Source: Batkoa obscura (lineage: Eukaryota; Entomophthoromycota; Entomophthoromycetes; Entomophthorales; Batkoaceae). From it: 64,000 bases of DNA. The notes under the pieces are model-generated. The model was not told where the DNA came from, searched no databases, and worked only from the letters and a program-made list of their open reading frames with translations. The position numbers and the translations under genes were made by a program. Below, in pieces: positions 1-11,382 of the stretch. How positions within the stretch are numbered: position 1 is the stretch's first letter; the number at the start of each line of letters is the position of its first letter. The stretch lies in contig JASVEC010000038.1 of the NCBI GenBank assembly GCA_030770535.1, forward strand, positions 248,001 through 312,000, written 5' to 3'.

Positions 1-787
1 AAATATACAGATAGTAACTCAACTACCAAATATCAATTAGATTCCGTTGTAGTTCATTACGGAAGAGATGCATATAGTGGCCATTATGTAACAGTTACTA
101 GAAATAAGGATAATGAGTTTTATATGATAAGCGATGCTAGTGAGCCAGAATTGCTAAAATTTGAATCTTTTAAAAAAGAATTATATCAAGGAGCATGTGT
201 ATTATCATATGTTTTAATAGAAGACAATGAAGAAAAAAACAAAATTGAGGATTATAGCCTTATTGAGCTATTCGATAATCATCCAAGTAGTTGAATTTTA
301 AATACTTAATATAAGACTAAAATTTTATTTAGAAAAAATAGAGAAAGTTAAAGTAACCAAAAGCGAAAGGATGGTTAATAAAACTGAAAAAGCAGACGAA
401 GCCAAAGAAGATAAAGGAGTTAACAGGCTTAAGATAAAAGAAGATTTTAATATGAGGCCAATAATAAATGGAAATATGGAAGAAAAGGTAATAAAATCAG
501 CCTTGAAAGGAAAAAAGAAAAAGAAACTAGGAAGAGGTAAAGGAACTTTCCAAGTGGTAGTAGAGAAAAACGGACAAGGGGTTGAAAAAGGATTTTCATT
601 TAATGAAGATTTATTTGACAATAAGAAAAGATCTTTTGTTAAGAGGCCTGATAGCTATGACCACGAATACGATTATGGGCGCTTACCAAAGATTAAAAAG
701 AAAAGAGAAGATAATTTTAACCAACATAATCAATTCCAAGTGGAACAAGATATTAAGAATATTGTTAAAAAATATAGGAATCATTGA
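1..787 (+). CDS. USP36-type ubiquitin-specific protease, C-terminal part (5' end outside window)
   Basis: The frame open from base 1 encodes the end of a peptidase C19 (USP) catalytic domain. The histidine box reads VVVHYG then SGHYV, with the catalytic His at residue 28 of the fragment, followed by an acidic strand ending LSYVLIED. The frame meets a TGA at 292, but a plausible 46-nt intron (287-332, GTAGTT donor, GACTAA branch, TTTAG acceptor) joins it in phase to the lysine-rich frame ending at 787. The joined tail contains KKKKK and a DYGRLPKIKKKRED / NFNQHNQFQ segment. This resembles the basic end of the nucleolar USP36/USP42 group, where FDRG, KKIKK and RNFNAFQ occur in the same order (recalled, not aligned). 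Family role: removal of ubiquitin from nucleolar proteins. The intron is inferred; without it the two parts would be separate ORFs. Confidence 0.7.
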
Positions 788-1857
788 TTACCAGCTATTA
801 GTTTTATAAAGCTTCAGGTTTTCTAAAATATTATCAAACATTTTGTTGTATTTCTATTAATAAAGTAATTATTGACATTTTACTCTTTTTATTTTATGAT
901 TGATTTAATATATACTATGTGATTTAGGTTCAAAATTATTAAAGAATATCTTGTGCTTTAGTATTCCACTTTGTTGCTCTAAGCTGTTTTATTACCTTCT
1001 CTATAACTTAATATACTTATACTAGTATTTAAAGGTGTATTTTGGAATATATAATGGTCCTCAATTATAGCTTCGTTTATATTTTATAACTAAAATAAAT
1101 TAAATGATTTTAGTCCACATATACAACTTTTACTATAGTGTTACAATAAAACATAGATAAATATTTTTCACTTAGCTACTTTAACGTTTCTTGTTACAAA
1201 GCATATTGATTTTCAGCTTTCATTTTTATTTTTTCAATTTTTTTAATATGATTAAAGTTTAAAAATCATGAGGTATTTATAAAGCAGATTATCTATAATA
1301 AATGTAAGTTGTTTTGATCAGGATTGTAAAAATTTAGTTATAAAACTGTAAAACATGAAATTTAAATTAAAATCAAGAATTTAAGTAAAGTACAGTGATA
1401 AAATTTTAATTACAAAAGTTTGATATAAATTATTTGGACAACTATATAAAAGGCCGAAGATATAAAAAACGCTAGAGAATTATTTTTTGTATAGCAATTA
1501 TTAATCCAATTCAAAAAAGTAAATATCTCCTACCTTATTTGTATCATGTTATAAATAAAAATTATAAATTTACTTAGATATTTCAAATACTACTCAAAGT
1601 AAAGCAAGATGACTATTTAAATTCAATTTTTAAGACCAAGGGAAGGAGAAAATATACTTTATATCAAAGCTAAGAAATTAATTTTAAAAGACTTACATCT
1701 CCTATCGCTGATAACAAATAGAGGGACTCTTTGGAAAAACTATTTTGTAATAAATAGGCATTATAAATATTTAAGATAATCTAAACAAAGTAATACTAAA
1801 AAATAAATCCATTTATTAAAGATCTTTAAATAGCAATATTAGTAAAGAGATAGAAAT
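788..1857. other. Intergenic, no gene seen
   Basis: AT-rich spacer between the deubiquitinase and the convergent permease. No long ORF, RNA gene or repeat recognised; it should hold the 3' ends of both flanking transcripts. Confidence 0.6.
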
Positions 1858-3465
1858 TTAGTGTTCACGAATGATTTGTTCGAAGTCATTTCCAATGAAT
1901 TTCTCTGGGTGGTTAATACGAGAATTATGGAATCCATAACAAATGTAAATAAGTATACCAATACCAAGCCAGATGAAAAGACGAGCTAATGAAGATGGTG
2001 GATTTGTAAACACTAAAGCGATCGAGAATAAAGCTCCAAATAATGGAATAACATAAGGTCCTAATGGAACACGGAATGGACGTGGGAGATCTGGTCTTTT
2101 AACACGAAGGATCATAACTCCAAGACATACAAGGAAGAAGCCAAAAAGTGTACCCATACCTGACAATGAGCCTAAAAGATCAATTGGGAAGATAGCAGCT
2201 AATAATGATGCAATACATCCTACAATAAGCTGACTCACCCATGGAGTACCAAATTTACGATGAACTCTTCCAAAGAATCTAGGTAAAAGACCATCACGAG
2301 ACATGGTATAGAAAATACGAGCTTGGGCCATCATAGTAACAATAATGGCAGTAACCATACCAAGTACAGCTGATATACCAATAGCAATAGATAACCAATT
2401 TTTGTTGACATAGGAAGTTGCAAAAGTAATTGGACTATTGACATCAATTTTATAATAAGGAACAATACCTACTAAGACCAAGCACACAGCAATATAAAGC
2501 GCAGTTGAAATAACTAAAGAACCAATGATACCAATAGGCATGTCCCTTCCAGGATTTTTGGCTTCTTGTGCAGCAGTTGATACAGAGTCAAATCCAGTAT
2601 AACAAAAGAACACGATCGATGAGCCTTTTAATACACCCAATGCACCATATTTACCGTAAACACCTTCTACTGCATCAGGAATAAATGGATTATAATTAGC
2701 AACGTCAACGTCTCCAGCACAAGCAAATATAAATAAAAGAATAACAACCATTTTGATTATAACTGCAACGACAGTAGCAGTAGCAGATTCACGAGAAGAG
2801 TATATTAATAATAAGGTACATGCCATAATAATACAGACTGCAGGAAGATTGAAATAATCTCCTGTAAGCTCAAAACTACTTGTTTTTTCAACCCATTTTA
2901 CGAACGCTCCAGTAAGATGCTTTGGTGGATTCCATCCAAAGGCATCACTAAAGAATCGCATAAGATAAGCAGACCATCCTACACCTACAGCAGCAGTACC
3001 AACCAAATATTCCAAAACTAGAGCCCAACCAACAATCCAAGATACAAATTCACCCATAGTAGTATATGTATAAGAGTAAGCAGAGCCAGCAACTGGAATC
3101 ATAGCAGCGATTTCAGCGTAACATAAAGCAGCCAAAGTAGCAACGAAACCAGCAATAGCAAAACATAAAACAACAGCAGGACCAGCATCATCATGTGCAA
3201 CAGTACCAGAGTATACAAAAATACCAGTACCAATAATACAACCGATACCGATACCAGTCAAATGAATAGCATTAAGACTACGTTTCATACCAGTGTTTTG
3301 AGTAGCATCCATCAAACCTTCAACATTTTTTCTAACGAACAACCTTCTTAATGTAAACATACCCCAGTTTTCACCAGACTTTCTTATAACTTGAGGAACA
3401 GGGACATCGACTGATCCAGTCTCTTTTGAAGTCTCAAAAGCTTCATTTACTTCTTTTTCACCCAT
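1858..3465 (-). CDS. APC-superfamily amino-acid permease (cationic amino-acid transporter type), copy 1
   Basis: A single-exon 535-aa polytopic membrane protein with about 12-14 hydrophobic segments. The APC signature in TM1 reads GIGCIIGTGIFVYSG. It is followed by AGPAVVLCFAIAGFVATLAA and the TM3 block IPVAGSAYSYTYTTMGEF, all typical of the CAT/SLC7-YfnA branch. The family moves amino acids, often cationic ones, across the plasma membrane; the substrate cannot be read from sequence. The ~65-residue N-terminus is charged and presumably cytosolic. It is about 85-90% identical by eye to the permease at 20021-21628, which lies in inverted orientation 16.5 kb away, with differences concentrated in the first 65 residues. 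Codon third positions are less AT-extreme than in neighbours, suggesting high expression. Confidence 0.9.
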   Translation of the reverse strand: MGEKEVNEAFETSKETGSVDVPVPQVIRKSGENWGMFTLRRLFVRKNVEGLMDATQNTGMKRSLNAIHLTGIGIGCIIGTGIFVYSGTVAHDDAGPAVVLCFAIAGFVATLAALCYAEIAAMIPVAGSAYSYTYTTMGEFVSWIVGWALVLEYLVGTAAVGVGWSAYLMRFFSDAFGWNPPKHLTGAFVKWVEKTSSFELTGDYFNLPAVCIIMACTLLLIYSSRESATATVVAVIIKMVVILLFIFACAGDVDVANYNPFIPDAVEGVYGKYGALGVLKGSSIVFFCYTGFDSVSTAAQEAKNPGRDMPIGIIGSLVISTALYIAVCLVLVGIVPYYKIDVNSPITFATSYVNKNWLSIAIGISAVLGMVTAIIVTMMAQARIFYTMSRDGLLPRFFGRVHRKFGTPWVSQLIVGCIASLLAAIFPIDLLGSLSGMGTLFGFFLVCLGVMILRVKRPDLPRPFRVPLGPYVIPLFGALFSIALVFTNPPSSLARLFIWLGIGILIYICYGFHNSRINHPEKFIGNDFEQIIREH

Positions 3466-6290
3466 CGCAAGCCTATAAAAAATTCAAACTTTATTAAATA
3501 TATTTAGTTTGTAGTAAGTTTATGTACTGTTTATATACTCTTAAATATGGTTTCTTTTTTTATCATTTGGGCCAAATTCCAATTTGGTTCTCAGAACTTG
3601 CTTTAATTATTAGCAATCAACTGATTTAAAATGTGATGTTAAATAAAATCTTCACCTCCAACTTTGGTTAATTGTATGACCTACTACTAGGCTAGATCAC
3701 TTGATAGATTTTAATCCTAATGCTGGTGAAAAAATCTACGTTGCCTATTTTGATAATCTACAAATTATAGCCAATTAATTTATTTAAATCTTTATTATTA
3801 TATTAAAATTATATATATTGATAATAACAATGTACATGTATGTGTTTATCAATATAAGCTTTATTCTCGTTTGATTTTGTTTATACAGAAAAGGTTTTTG
3901 TATTTACCTTAATGCTTCTAAATTAATGAAGGAGCTTGTGCTTTAAACGAAAAATGTGGCAAATTGATAATGAGAGGGACAATGTTACATAGTGGCGAAA
4001 TTCTGAAAAATCTGCTTTTAAGCGTCCTTAACTTTTAAGGATAAAACAAGATAAACTTTAATTCTTTTGTTCAATAATAATATGGGGTAAAAATTATATA
4101 CAACTTTATGCAGAAAAAGTTATCTTATACTTGTATTGTTAAAATATATGACTATAAATGATTATAGCAGTGAAAGGAAGGATTCTATACCCTCAATATT
4201 TAATGGTAGAGGCACATAATTTAATAATTTGAGGACCTTTTAAGTGTATTAACCCATAAGTTAAATTTAACTACTGAGTTATGCAACGTTTTAGTCGAAA
4301 TATTTCCCTTTTACTATAATGACTTTAATCACTATTTTTATTTTAATCAGTTGATTCACTTTTTATTATATTTATCTACTCATGATATATAATACTTTTT
4401 AAGCTAAAGTTATAAAAAGGATCCTTAGACTCCCTTTAAACCGTTCATTATATATAACCTAAATATTAAATTAATACTAAACCCATAGTACATTTTTAAT
4501 AATCCAACGAATAGCATTTCCCTGAGGCATAATTTGATCTTAGATAGTAAGGTAACTTAACAAACTAAAGCCGATAGTAACAGTATTTTATTTAATAGAT
4601 GAGATCCTTACTATAAATATGCTTTTTATGAATTTATATAAATATAAATATAGGCACTTGTAATCTATTTAAAAATAATCTTTGCATTTATTTACAAAAA
4701 TATATATTATTTATTATCAATGTTCGGTAATTACCTCAAGCTTTCTATTCTGCTGCAATCTTGTATCAGTTATATCTTGAAATCAATCAAATATTTTTTG
4801 CATAAATGAAAATAACATAAGAATAAATGATATATTTAATTTATAAAAGATGTAAAGCGGAATATAAAATCAAATAAATGTTGCTAAAAATGGCATTTCT
4901 TTCTAGATTACATAATAATATTAATCCGGGTACAAAATCACTCAAATAAGGTTTTCTCATTTTATGGTTTTTTAACCATATTTAAAAATTCTATTCTTTT
5001 ATTGCAAAATTTATCAACGGATGAGATAAGATATATTTGTTACAGTAAACTTACATCAAATAAGAGACGATAAGTGTTTTCATACAACTATTATTAATAT
5101 TGCATTATTTTCTACTTATTAATGATCATTGAGGAAAGAATTCTTTCCAATATGCAAACGAATAAAAAATAAAAAATCAAAGGTAAGTTCTAGAGAAAGC
5201 AAATGATCAGAGAATAGAATAATAATTCTCTTATCTAATCATTTGACAACTCATATTTATTATTGTAATATTATCAACACAGAACATTTGAAAAAGGACA
5301 ACACATATAGTAAATAAGCAATATGATATTTTTTAAATCTTTAGTTTATATTATATATATTTATGACTGTTAACTAAGGTATATAATTCAACTATAGAAA
5401 GTCTTATAGAAGTGAACTATCTAAAGTAAAGCATTAAAGATTTGAAATGGTCAAGTGAAAGTATACTAATAAATTAGGTTCTAGAAAGAAATGTTTGTCT
5501 TACCACCTTGATTGTCATTAGACTCCTATTTGTATTAACTAGGACAAAATTATAAATTGGTCATAATATTGAAAGTTGCTATCCTCGAAATTCCTTTTTT
5601 TGACTATGGTTAGCTAATAAAAATTAAAATGCAAAACATTCCTTAAATTAATTCATTTTAACCTTTATTTTTTATATTGGAATAGATATACTGCCATACA
5701 TATATAATTTCTATAAAAAAATAGTTGATTTACTTAAAAAGTATAAAGCTTTGGATATAAGGTTTTTATTTTGTTACATCTGAATATAATAACTCATTTG
5801 TTTAAAATATGATGAGATAAAACCTTAAATAAGCTTTTATAAAAGTTATGGCTAAAACGTGAACTATTATAATGATATTATATTATTGAATTATAGCCGA
5901 AAACAGATCATTAGTACTAAATGCTCCGTTTATTTTTTTATTAAAAATACTATAAAAGTTTACAATTTAATCAAGTAAAATCGATTGTTAGAGTTATATT
6001 AAATAAAAGCTGTATTTAAACACTTTCCAATTTATTTTAACTCTAACTATTATATAATAACATACAAATAAAATTAATTCGTACTTATAGTAGATAAATC
6101 TGTATATGTATATTTTCAGCTATATTTTAATAATATACAAATGAGATAACTCTGTTTTTTGAAATAGTAGTTTATATAAAGATTTAAAAATATCAAATAA
6201 ATTTTATAAAAGGCTCTACTAAAAATTTATTATTTACATTATTCATTGTTTATATACCCAAACATTAAGAATTGGACATTTATTTCAACA
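3466..6290. other. Long AT-rich intergenic region
   Basis: 2.8 kb with no credible ORF on either strand. A 16-nt inverted repeat, CCAAATTCCAATTTGG, lies at 3572-3587 upstream of the permease and contains CCAAT in both directions' context; it could be a factor site. Otherwise nothing recognised. Confidence 0.5.
3529..3538 (-). promoter_or_regulatory. Probable TATA element of permease copy 1
   Basis: Read on the minus strand the sequence is GTATATAAAC, 64 nt upstream of the permease ATG. The identical decamer sits 50 nt upstream of the ATG of the paralogue at 20021, so it is a shared promoter element and probably a TATA box. Confidence 0.5.
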
Positions 6291-7589
6291 TTAGCCAAAA
6301 AAAGTGTCATTGGAGGATGTATCTGATGATAAACTTAAGGAATCTGTAAATAGCATGCTTTTACTTGATAATGATAGATTGGTAGAAAACTCAGAAAAGT
6401 AAGTTGAGACCATAGTAGAGTTTAATATTAACTCTTTTTGCTTTTTTGTTTGACTATCACTCTCCCTTTTGTTTTGCTTCCTTTTGAAATGTAATTTTTT
6501 ATTAGGTTTTTTAATGAAATAAGTAAATTTATCAGGCTCTTTGGGTGAATCATATACAAATACTTTGCTTTTCTAAAAGTCATTAGTATTGACTTAATAG
6601 TTGACTAATTAGCATACCTTAATTTTAATTTCATTGGGTATAATGAAATAAATATAATATAACTTATACATTATGTATATAAAATAATCTTCTAAATTAA
6701 TAGTATCCTAAAAGTGTTCTTAAATGACAATGAATATTTAATGAATAAAAAATTACATTATCACTTGTAAAAACTAATTCCTTTAGTAAATAATTTGAAG
6801 AAAATTTAGTAATGCTAATAATTGATGTACATATCATTTCCCAGTTAGGATATATTTCTTTAAACAACTATAATAATATAATTATAATAATAATTGTGTC
6901 TAAAATTATAACCTTGAAATGATTAGAATCAAATATAAGCGGAAAGTGAAGTTTTAATAATGAAAAGATAGCATATTGAAGTTGGTCTAAAATTTGATCG
7001 GATTTTTGATAGTCATTTAATAAAAAAGTCAACAATTAATTTAATAGTATATTTTTTTACCTTCCCTGCCTAATTCTATACTTAAATTGATGCTTTTTAA
7101 ATGTGATATTAAATTAGGTTGAATGTTTAATTGATTTTGTGAAAATAAATACACTGCTATTTAAGTGAGTTATTTTTTACATGAGTGCATTAAAATTACT
7201 TACTTTTCATAAAGTCATTGTTATTTATATCTGGCTTGATTTGAGATACCATGGTATTCTCATAACTTTGTTCAGAGATTAACAGTGATAATATAGGATT
7301 CTTCCACTTCGTTTTAATCATTGTTTTATTTCTAGTTTATTAATAATAAATTAGTAAAGTTAAACAATAGTTTAAAATATTACGTATCTAAAAAGATTAT
7401 ATTTAACACAATAGACCCATTAAAGTAAATAAATTGGCTAAATTCTTTGTTTATTACAGTATTCTCCTTTATAATATTAGTGATTGTTTTAGAGAAATGT
7501 AATATATAATTAAAACTTATTTTAAATAAATTATCTGATGTTTTATTTTTAAAATTGATTGATAAACAATCCTTTTTTTCATAATCCAT
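6291..7589 (-). CDS. Unrecognised seven-exon gene, about 328 aa
   Basis: Reconstructed by hand on the minus strand: exons 7384-7589, 7204-7331, 7061-7156, 6913-6986, 6757-6867, 6618-6707 and 6291-6572. The six introns are 52, 47, 74, 45, 49 and 45 nt, all GT-AG, with consistent phases and a total of 987 nt. The start is the ATG at 7589; a stop lies upstream in frame with no acceptor between. The product begins MDYEKKDCLS and is rich in Ile, Leu and Asn through the middle, with LFKEIYPNWEMICTS and IELGRED. It ends in a basic then serine-rich tail (FKRKQNKRESDSQTKKQK, then SLSLSSDTSSNDTFF). No family recognised. The predicted middle is probably helical; the tail looks like a nuclear-localisation or disordered region. 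The small gene at 7714-8220 lies 125 nt upstream on the same strand. Confidence 0.6.
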
Positions 7590-7713
7590 TTGTAATGTTT
7601 TTAAAAATAAAATTCATAGATTTTATATAGTTTGCTATTTAATGCATTTTATTAATTATTCATTTTGATATTTACTTAGCAATTATAACTTTTGTTTTAT
7701 CACTATCTATTTA

Positions 7714-8220
7714 TTAACACTTGTTTGAGCATTTCCCATCCTCACAAGCATCGCATAAAGTTATGTCGTCCTCATAAGTATTATATAAATTTACAGCATC
7801 CTCACTTTCTTTCTCATATTCGGATAAATTGATTTCTGTTATGATTTTAGTACCATGGTATTGGGTTATTTTCCTATTCGTTTTTAAACTAAAAAAGCAT
7901 TCAACTGGAGGTGCCTTCATTCGATTGTTAAATGCTTTTGAGTGCTCTTCTAAAATTTTTGGATCCAAAATGGTTTCGCTATTTTTGACTTTTCGCTTTT
8001 TATCAGCCTTTTTATTCTTTTTGCTCATCCTCCTAACTACCTTTGTTTTGCTTTGTTTTTCGGTTTCGTTGTTTTCTTGGGTGTTATCTTGTGTTGAGTT
8101 TTCATCCAAGCCAAGTCCCTTTTTATCATATTCAAGCCCGCTAAATGGAGATTCATGTTCTTCCTTTAATAAATCGAATATATTCGCTGAATGCCCAAGC
8201 TTAGCATCATTATCAGACAT
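7714..8220 (-). CDS. Hypothetical lysine/acid-rich protein with C-terminal cysteine cluster
   Basis: An intact 168-aa single-exon ORF starting MSDNDAKLGH. Residues ~45-60 are Asn/Glu/Gln-rich and residues ~58-80 strongly basic (VVRRMSKKNKKADKKRKVK), a likely bipartite nuclear-localisation signal. A compact conserved-looking part follows (FFSLKTNRKITQYHGTKI). The protein ends LCDACEDGKCSNKC, a Cys-x2-Cys-x4-Cys-x3-Cys group that could bind a metal. No family recognised. I looked for a splice linking it to the gene at 6291-7589 and found none that keeps frame, so I treat it as separate. A CDS is supported by length and amino-acid composition only. Confidence 0.5.
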   Translation of the reverse strand: MSDNDAKLGHSANIFDLLKEEHESPFSGLEYDKKGLGLDENSTQDNTQENNETEKQSKTKVVRRMSKKNKKADKKRKVKNSETILDPKILEEHSKAFNNRMKAPPVECFFSLKTNRKITQYHGTKIITEINLSEYEKESEDAVNLYNTYEDDITLCDACEDGKCSNKC

Positions 8221-9156
8221 TTTTAGTTTTAAAAAGAAAGATTGTCTTCATTAGAATATCCAAATAAACTAAAAACTGGGGGTATAATTGGTTGGATTAT
8301 GTTAAAATTTAAAAGTAGCTAATAAAAGATATCTAAAATTATCACAAGATGCCAATTATTTATAGTTTTTATCTAAATTCAATGAAAGTATTACCAGGAC
8401 CACTTCTAACATAATAACAGCTAAAATCGATATGTGAACAAAAGCGAAACGAATGACTCAATATTCTCAATTGCAAAAATTTCATGCTATTTTGGAAAGA
8501 GAAATTAACGAGGATGGGAACAAGTATTATGAAGATTCAGTGGATGAGAATGTGTTTCATTGTTTAGCTTTATTCTGAGACAGATGAGTAAAGTAAATTC
8601 AGGGCTGTAGCAGTTATGATTGCTGAAAATTCGGGTCATCTATATATAAAATTTATGTGCTAGTATTATATGGTCTTGGAAATTACTTGAATGATAAGGG
8701 TATTTGAGAATATGTATAGCCTTCAGAAGACAATATTGTATGTAGTGAGTGATAAAAAAAGACTATAGTTTACAGAAAATAATTATTAGTTTGTCATTTT
8801 AACCTATATCGAATTTTAGTAGATTACAAAGATTCTTTTTCACTTTATTTAGCAAAATACAAAGAAGTCCTTTAAAGACTATTAAAATGTGAAATCTTCA
8901 AATATCTGTTTACTTTATGACTTTAAAATAAATACCATTTAATAAGTTATATTATAATAAATAAACCAACTTCTCTTCACTATTTTATAATAAGTTGATA
9001 TGACTGTATATTCATTTTATTCAATACAAAAAACCTCAGATTCACTGCCAAAATTGTTTTTATACTAGAAGAAATTGCATAGATACAAGTTCCAGCTATT
9101 ATTTTAGATCATTCATATATTTATAGCAATTTAGCCCAATAAGTTAAATCAAAATA
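8221..9156. other. Intergenic, with a 41-codon coding-like remnant
   Basis: No normal gene. At 8453-8578 (+) an ATG opens a 41-codon frame (MTQYSQLQKFHAILEREINE onward) whose composition looks protein-coding but which stops and has no convincing downstream exon. It may be a gene remnant or a very small ORF. Confidence 0.35.
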
Positions 9157-10017
9157 CTAATAATAGTCTCTAGTTAAACCGTTATCAACATTAGTTTGAT
9201 TAACCACAGATTGAATCCAATCTTTATAGTTAAACACCCGAGTATAAATGCCTGGAGTATTTGGTCTCCCACACTTAAATCCAAAAGATATGATTCCTAC
9301 TAAAACTGGATTATTATTATTCTTATCAAAATATAATGCAGGGCCACCGGAATCTCCTTGACAAGCGTCAATGGTACCTTCGTCAAAACCTGCACAAAAC
9401 TCTTGTCGAAAATCTATATCATAAACTTTACTTAAATAGTTATAACAAGTTAACGGCTCAAAAACAGGAATTTGTCCGATAAGTAAAGTCTTACTATAAG
9501 GCCCATTACTATATATCGAACCCCATCCTAATATGTTTAGTTTTGATGATACTTTCTTCGCTATATTCATCTCATCTATCAACGGAAAGTGAGCCTTTGA
9601 GTTGTTTACTCCAAGCCTTTCTTTACTAGAGTTTTCATTCCTAAATACTCTATCTTCTAGTATTAAGATTGCAATATCATTTTTAATTCCTTTATTATTT
9701 GAATCATAGCTAGGATGTAAATAAACTTGCTCAACGTATGAATTAAAGCCGCCCTCATCTTCATCTTTTAAAGCCAAATCATGTCGGTTAATTTTTATCT
9801 GCAACTCAGTTCTTAAATGAGAAGCAATACAATGCCCGGCAGTTATCACGGCTTTTGAAGAAATTAAAACTCCTGAACAAAAGGGCTGGTTTGTTTTTTG
9901 GTCATAAATTGAGACCATAAAGGGATATGAAAAAGGGGTTACTTGTTTACCATTAGTGATACTAGAGACTATACTAAAATAGGTGATTATAATTATAAAA
10001 TTTATTATCTTTATCAT
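9157..10017 (-). CDS. Secreted trypsin-like serine protease (S1A)
   Basis: 286 aa, single exon. A hydrophobic signal peptide (residues 1-19) leads directly into ITNGKQV, the equivalent of the IVGG mature N-terminus. The catalytic triad is complete: His62 in TAGHC, Asp114 in NDIAIL, Ser223 in GDSGGP. Asp217, six residues before the Ser, corresponds to the S1-pocket Asp of trypsin, predicting cleavage after Arg/Lys. Paired cysteines (47/63, 191/208, 219/249 region) fit the S1 fold. No arginine-ended propeptide is visible between signal peptide and mature start, so activation may follow signal-peptide removal alone. Such trypsins are common in insect-associated and other early-diverging fungi; a digestive or host-protein-degrading role is likely. 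Confidence 0.93.
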   Translation of the reverse strand: MIKIINFIIIITYFSIVSSITNGKQVTPFSYPFMVSIYDQKTNQPFCSGVLISSKAVITAGHCIASHLRTELQIKINRHDLALKDEDEGGFNSYVEQVYLHPSYDSNNKGIKNDIAILILEDRVFRNENSSKERLGVNNSKAHFPLIDEMNIAKKVSSKLNILGWGSIYSNGPYSKTLLIGQIPVFEPLTCYNYLSKVYDIDFRQEFCAGFDEGTIDACQGDSGGPALYFDKNNNNPVLVGIISFGFKCGRPNTPGIYTRVFNYKDWIQSVVNQTNVDNGLTRDYY

Positions 10018-10454
10018 ATGTGCTATAATGAGTTGAAGCTATTTTCTTCCTCATTGTTTTATTATTATTCTTTCTTTCAGATCAACATGAGCATTAGATT
10101 TTGATTTTATTATAATAAATTAGTGCTAATCTTATATGTTCTCATTTCTGTCAATCTTAATTGCTAGCAACTAAAATGATGTAATAATAGACTGAAAGAG
10201 TACATTTTAGTAATATTTTTAGAAAATTTTCGATAATATGAGAGAACTAGGATTTTTAAGGACCATAGTAATTTATTACTATTATCTATTATGATTGGCC
10301 AAGGACTTTTAAAGTACTTAACCCACTTGAATAAATATAAATTATTATTAGAATTATAACACTTGCTAATAGAACCATCATATATTCTTCATAATTCTCC
10401 TTATAAGCTTTTTTAATTATTTAGAACCTTTTACTATATTATAATTGATTTATA
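10018..10454. other. Divergent promoter region between protease and tetraspanin genes
   Basis: 436 nt between two divergently transcribed genes. It contains a CCAAT-type element (GATTGGCC, about 10292-10299). No gene seen. Confidence 0.4.
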
Positions 10455-11382
10455 ATGGCTGGTATTACAAAAGGTTTAAAGAGAGCACTTATGATAACCT
10501 CATTTGTGTTATTTGTTGCCGGTAGTATTGCAATTGGTATTAGTGCTTACTTCTTATTTTATCCATTTAAACGTCGAGCTATTATCATACAACCTCCAGT
10601 AATTTTAGGTAAAGAATCCTTGACTTTTAGCTAAAAATGAAAAATAACCCTTAACTAGTTGCTTTATCTCTTGGTGTTCTAATGACAATATCTTCCATTA
10701 TTTTATTATCTGTCTTTTTGAGTTCAAAGCTAAACAAAATGTTTTTATATGCATTTCGTGTAGTCATACTACTGACTCTTTTAGTAACCCTAGGTTTGGG
10801 AGCTTATATTTGGTTTAATTCTTTAAATGTATCAAGTGATTATAGCCATCGATGGAATGATTGGAGTGCCGAGATTAAAGGCATGTTCCAGGATGAAGTA
10901 AGAATTTTATTGTGTAAGTTTTTATCCAAACTAACGCTTCGAAGGGAAAATGCTGCGGTTATGATGGTGACAGAATGGTTTTGTCAAATTTTTGTACACA
11001 GGAAATGATTGATGCAAAAAACTCTGTCCCTTGCAAAAGTTCAATTCAAGAGTTCGTGAACTATTATTTACAAAATATTTATACAGCATTATTTCTATAC
11101 GCAATTGTTGATTTCTTTACATTGCTTATGTGTCTCGTTACATTAAAGGCTTTACAAGATATGGAGCGCTATGAGAGATCCATGCGTAAAATGATTAATC
11201 TGCATAATTTGGAAGACTCACATTTAATGTCTCCAGAACAAGTATATGGCAATGAGGAATATGGTGATGAAGAGTATATCCAAGAAGCTGCATACAATCC
11301 ACCTTACCCAAGACATCAGCGCAAAGAAAGTTATTTACCTATGGCACAACATAGAGCTTCAGTAGTATACACATATACCTAA
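10455..11382 (+). CDS. Tetraspanin
   Basis: Three exons, 10455-10608, 10659-10897 and 10945-11382, joined by 50- and 47-nt introns (the second has an ACTAAC branch site), give 276 aa. Four membrane segments are clear: residues ~12-37, ~53-74, ~80-105 and ~171-195. The extracellular loop between TM3 and TM4 carries the diagnostic Cys-Cys-Gly motif (C134-C135-G136) plus C148 and C161 in a PC pair: the four-cysteine large loop of the tetraspanin family. The cytosolic tail is long for the family (~80 aa) and rich in Tyr, Glu and Pro (EEYGDEEYIQEAAYNPPYP). Tetraspanins organise membrane microdomains; in pathogenic fungi one class is needed for host penetration, but that role cannot be assigned here. 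Confidence 0.88.

Noticed and set aside
6295-6397. Exon-like + strand stretch bounded by TTAG and GTAAGT
   Set aside because: It lies opposite the last exon of the minus-strand seven-exon gene, which fits over seven exons; no matching + strand exons were found.
7829-8254. 141-codon + strand ORF, very hydrophobic
   Set aside because: Antisense shadow of the lysine-rich minus-strand ORF; Lys/Glu codons read in reverse give Phe/Leu/Ser runs.
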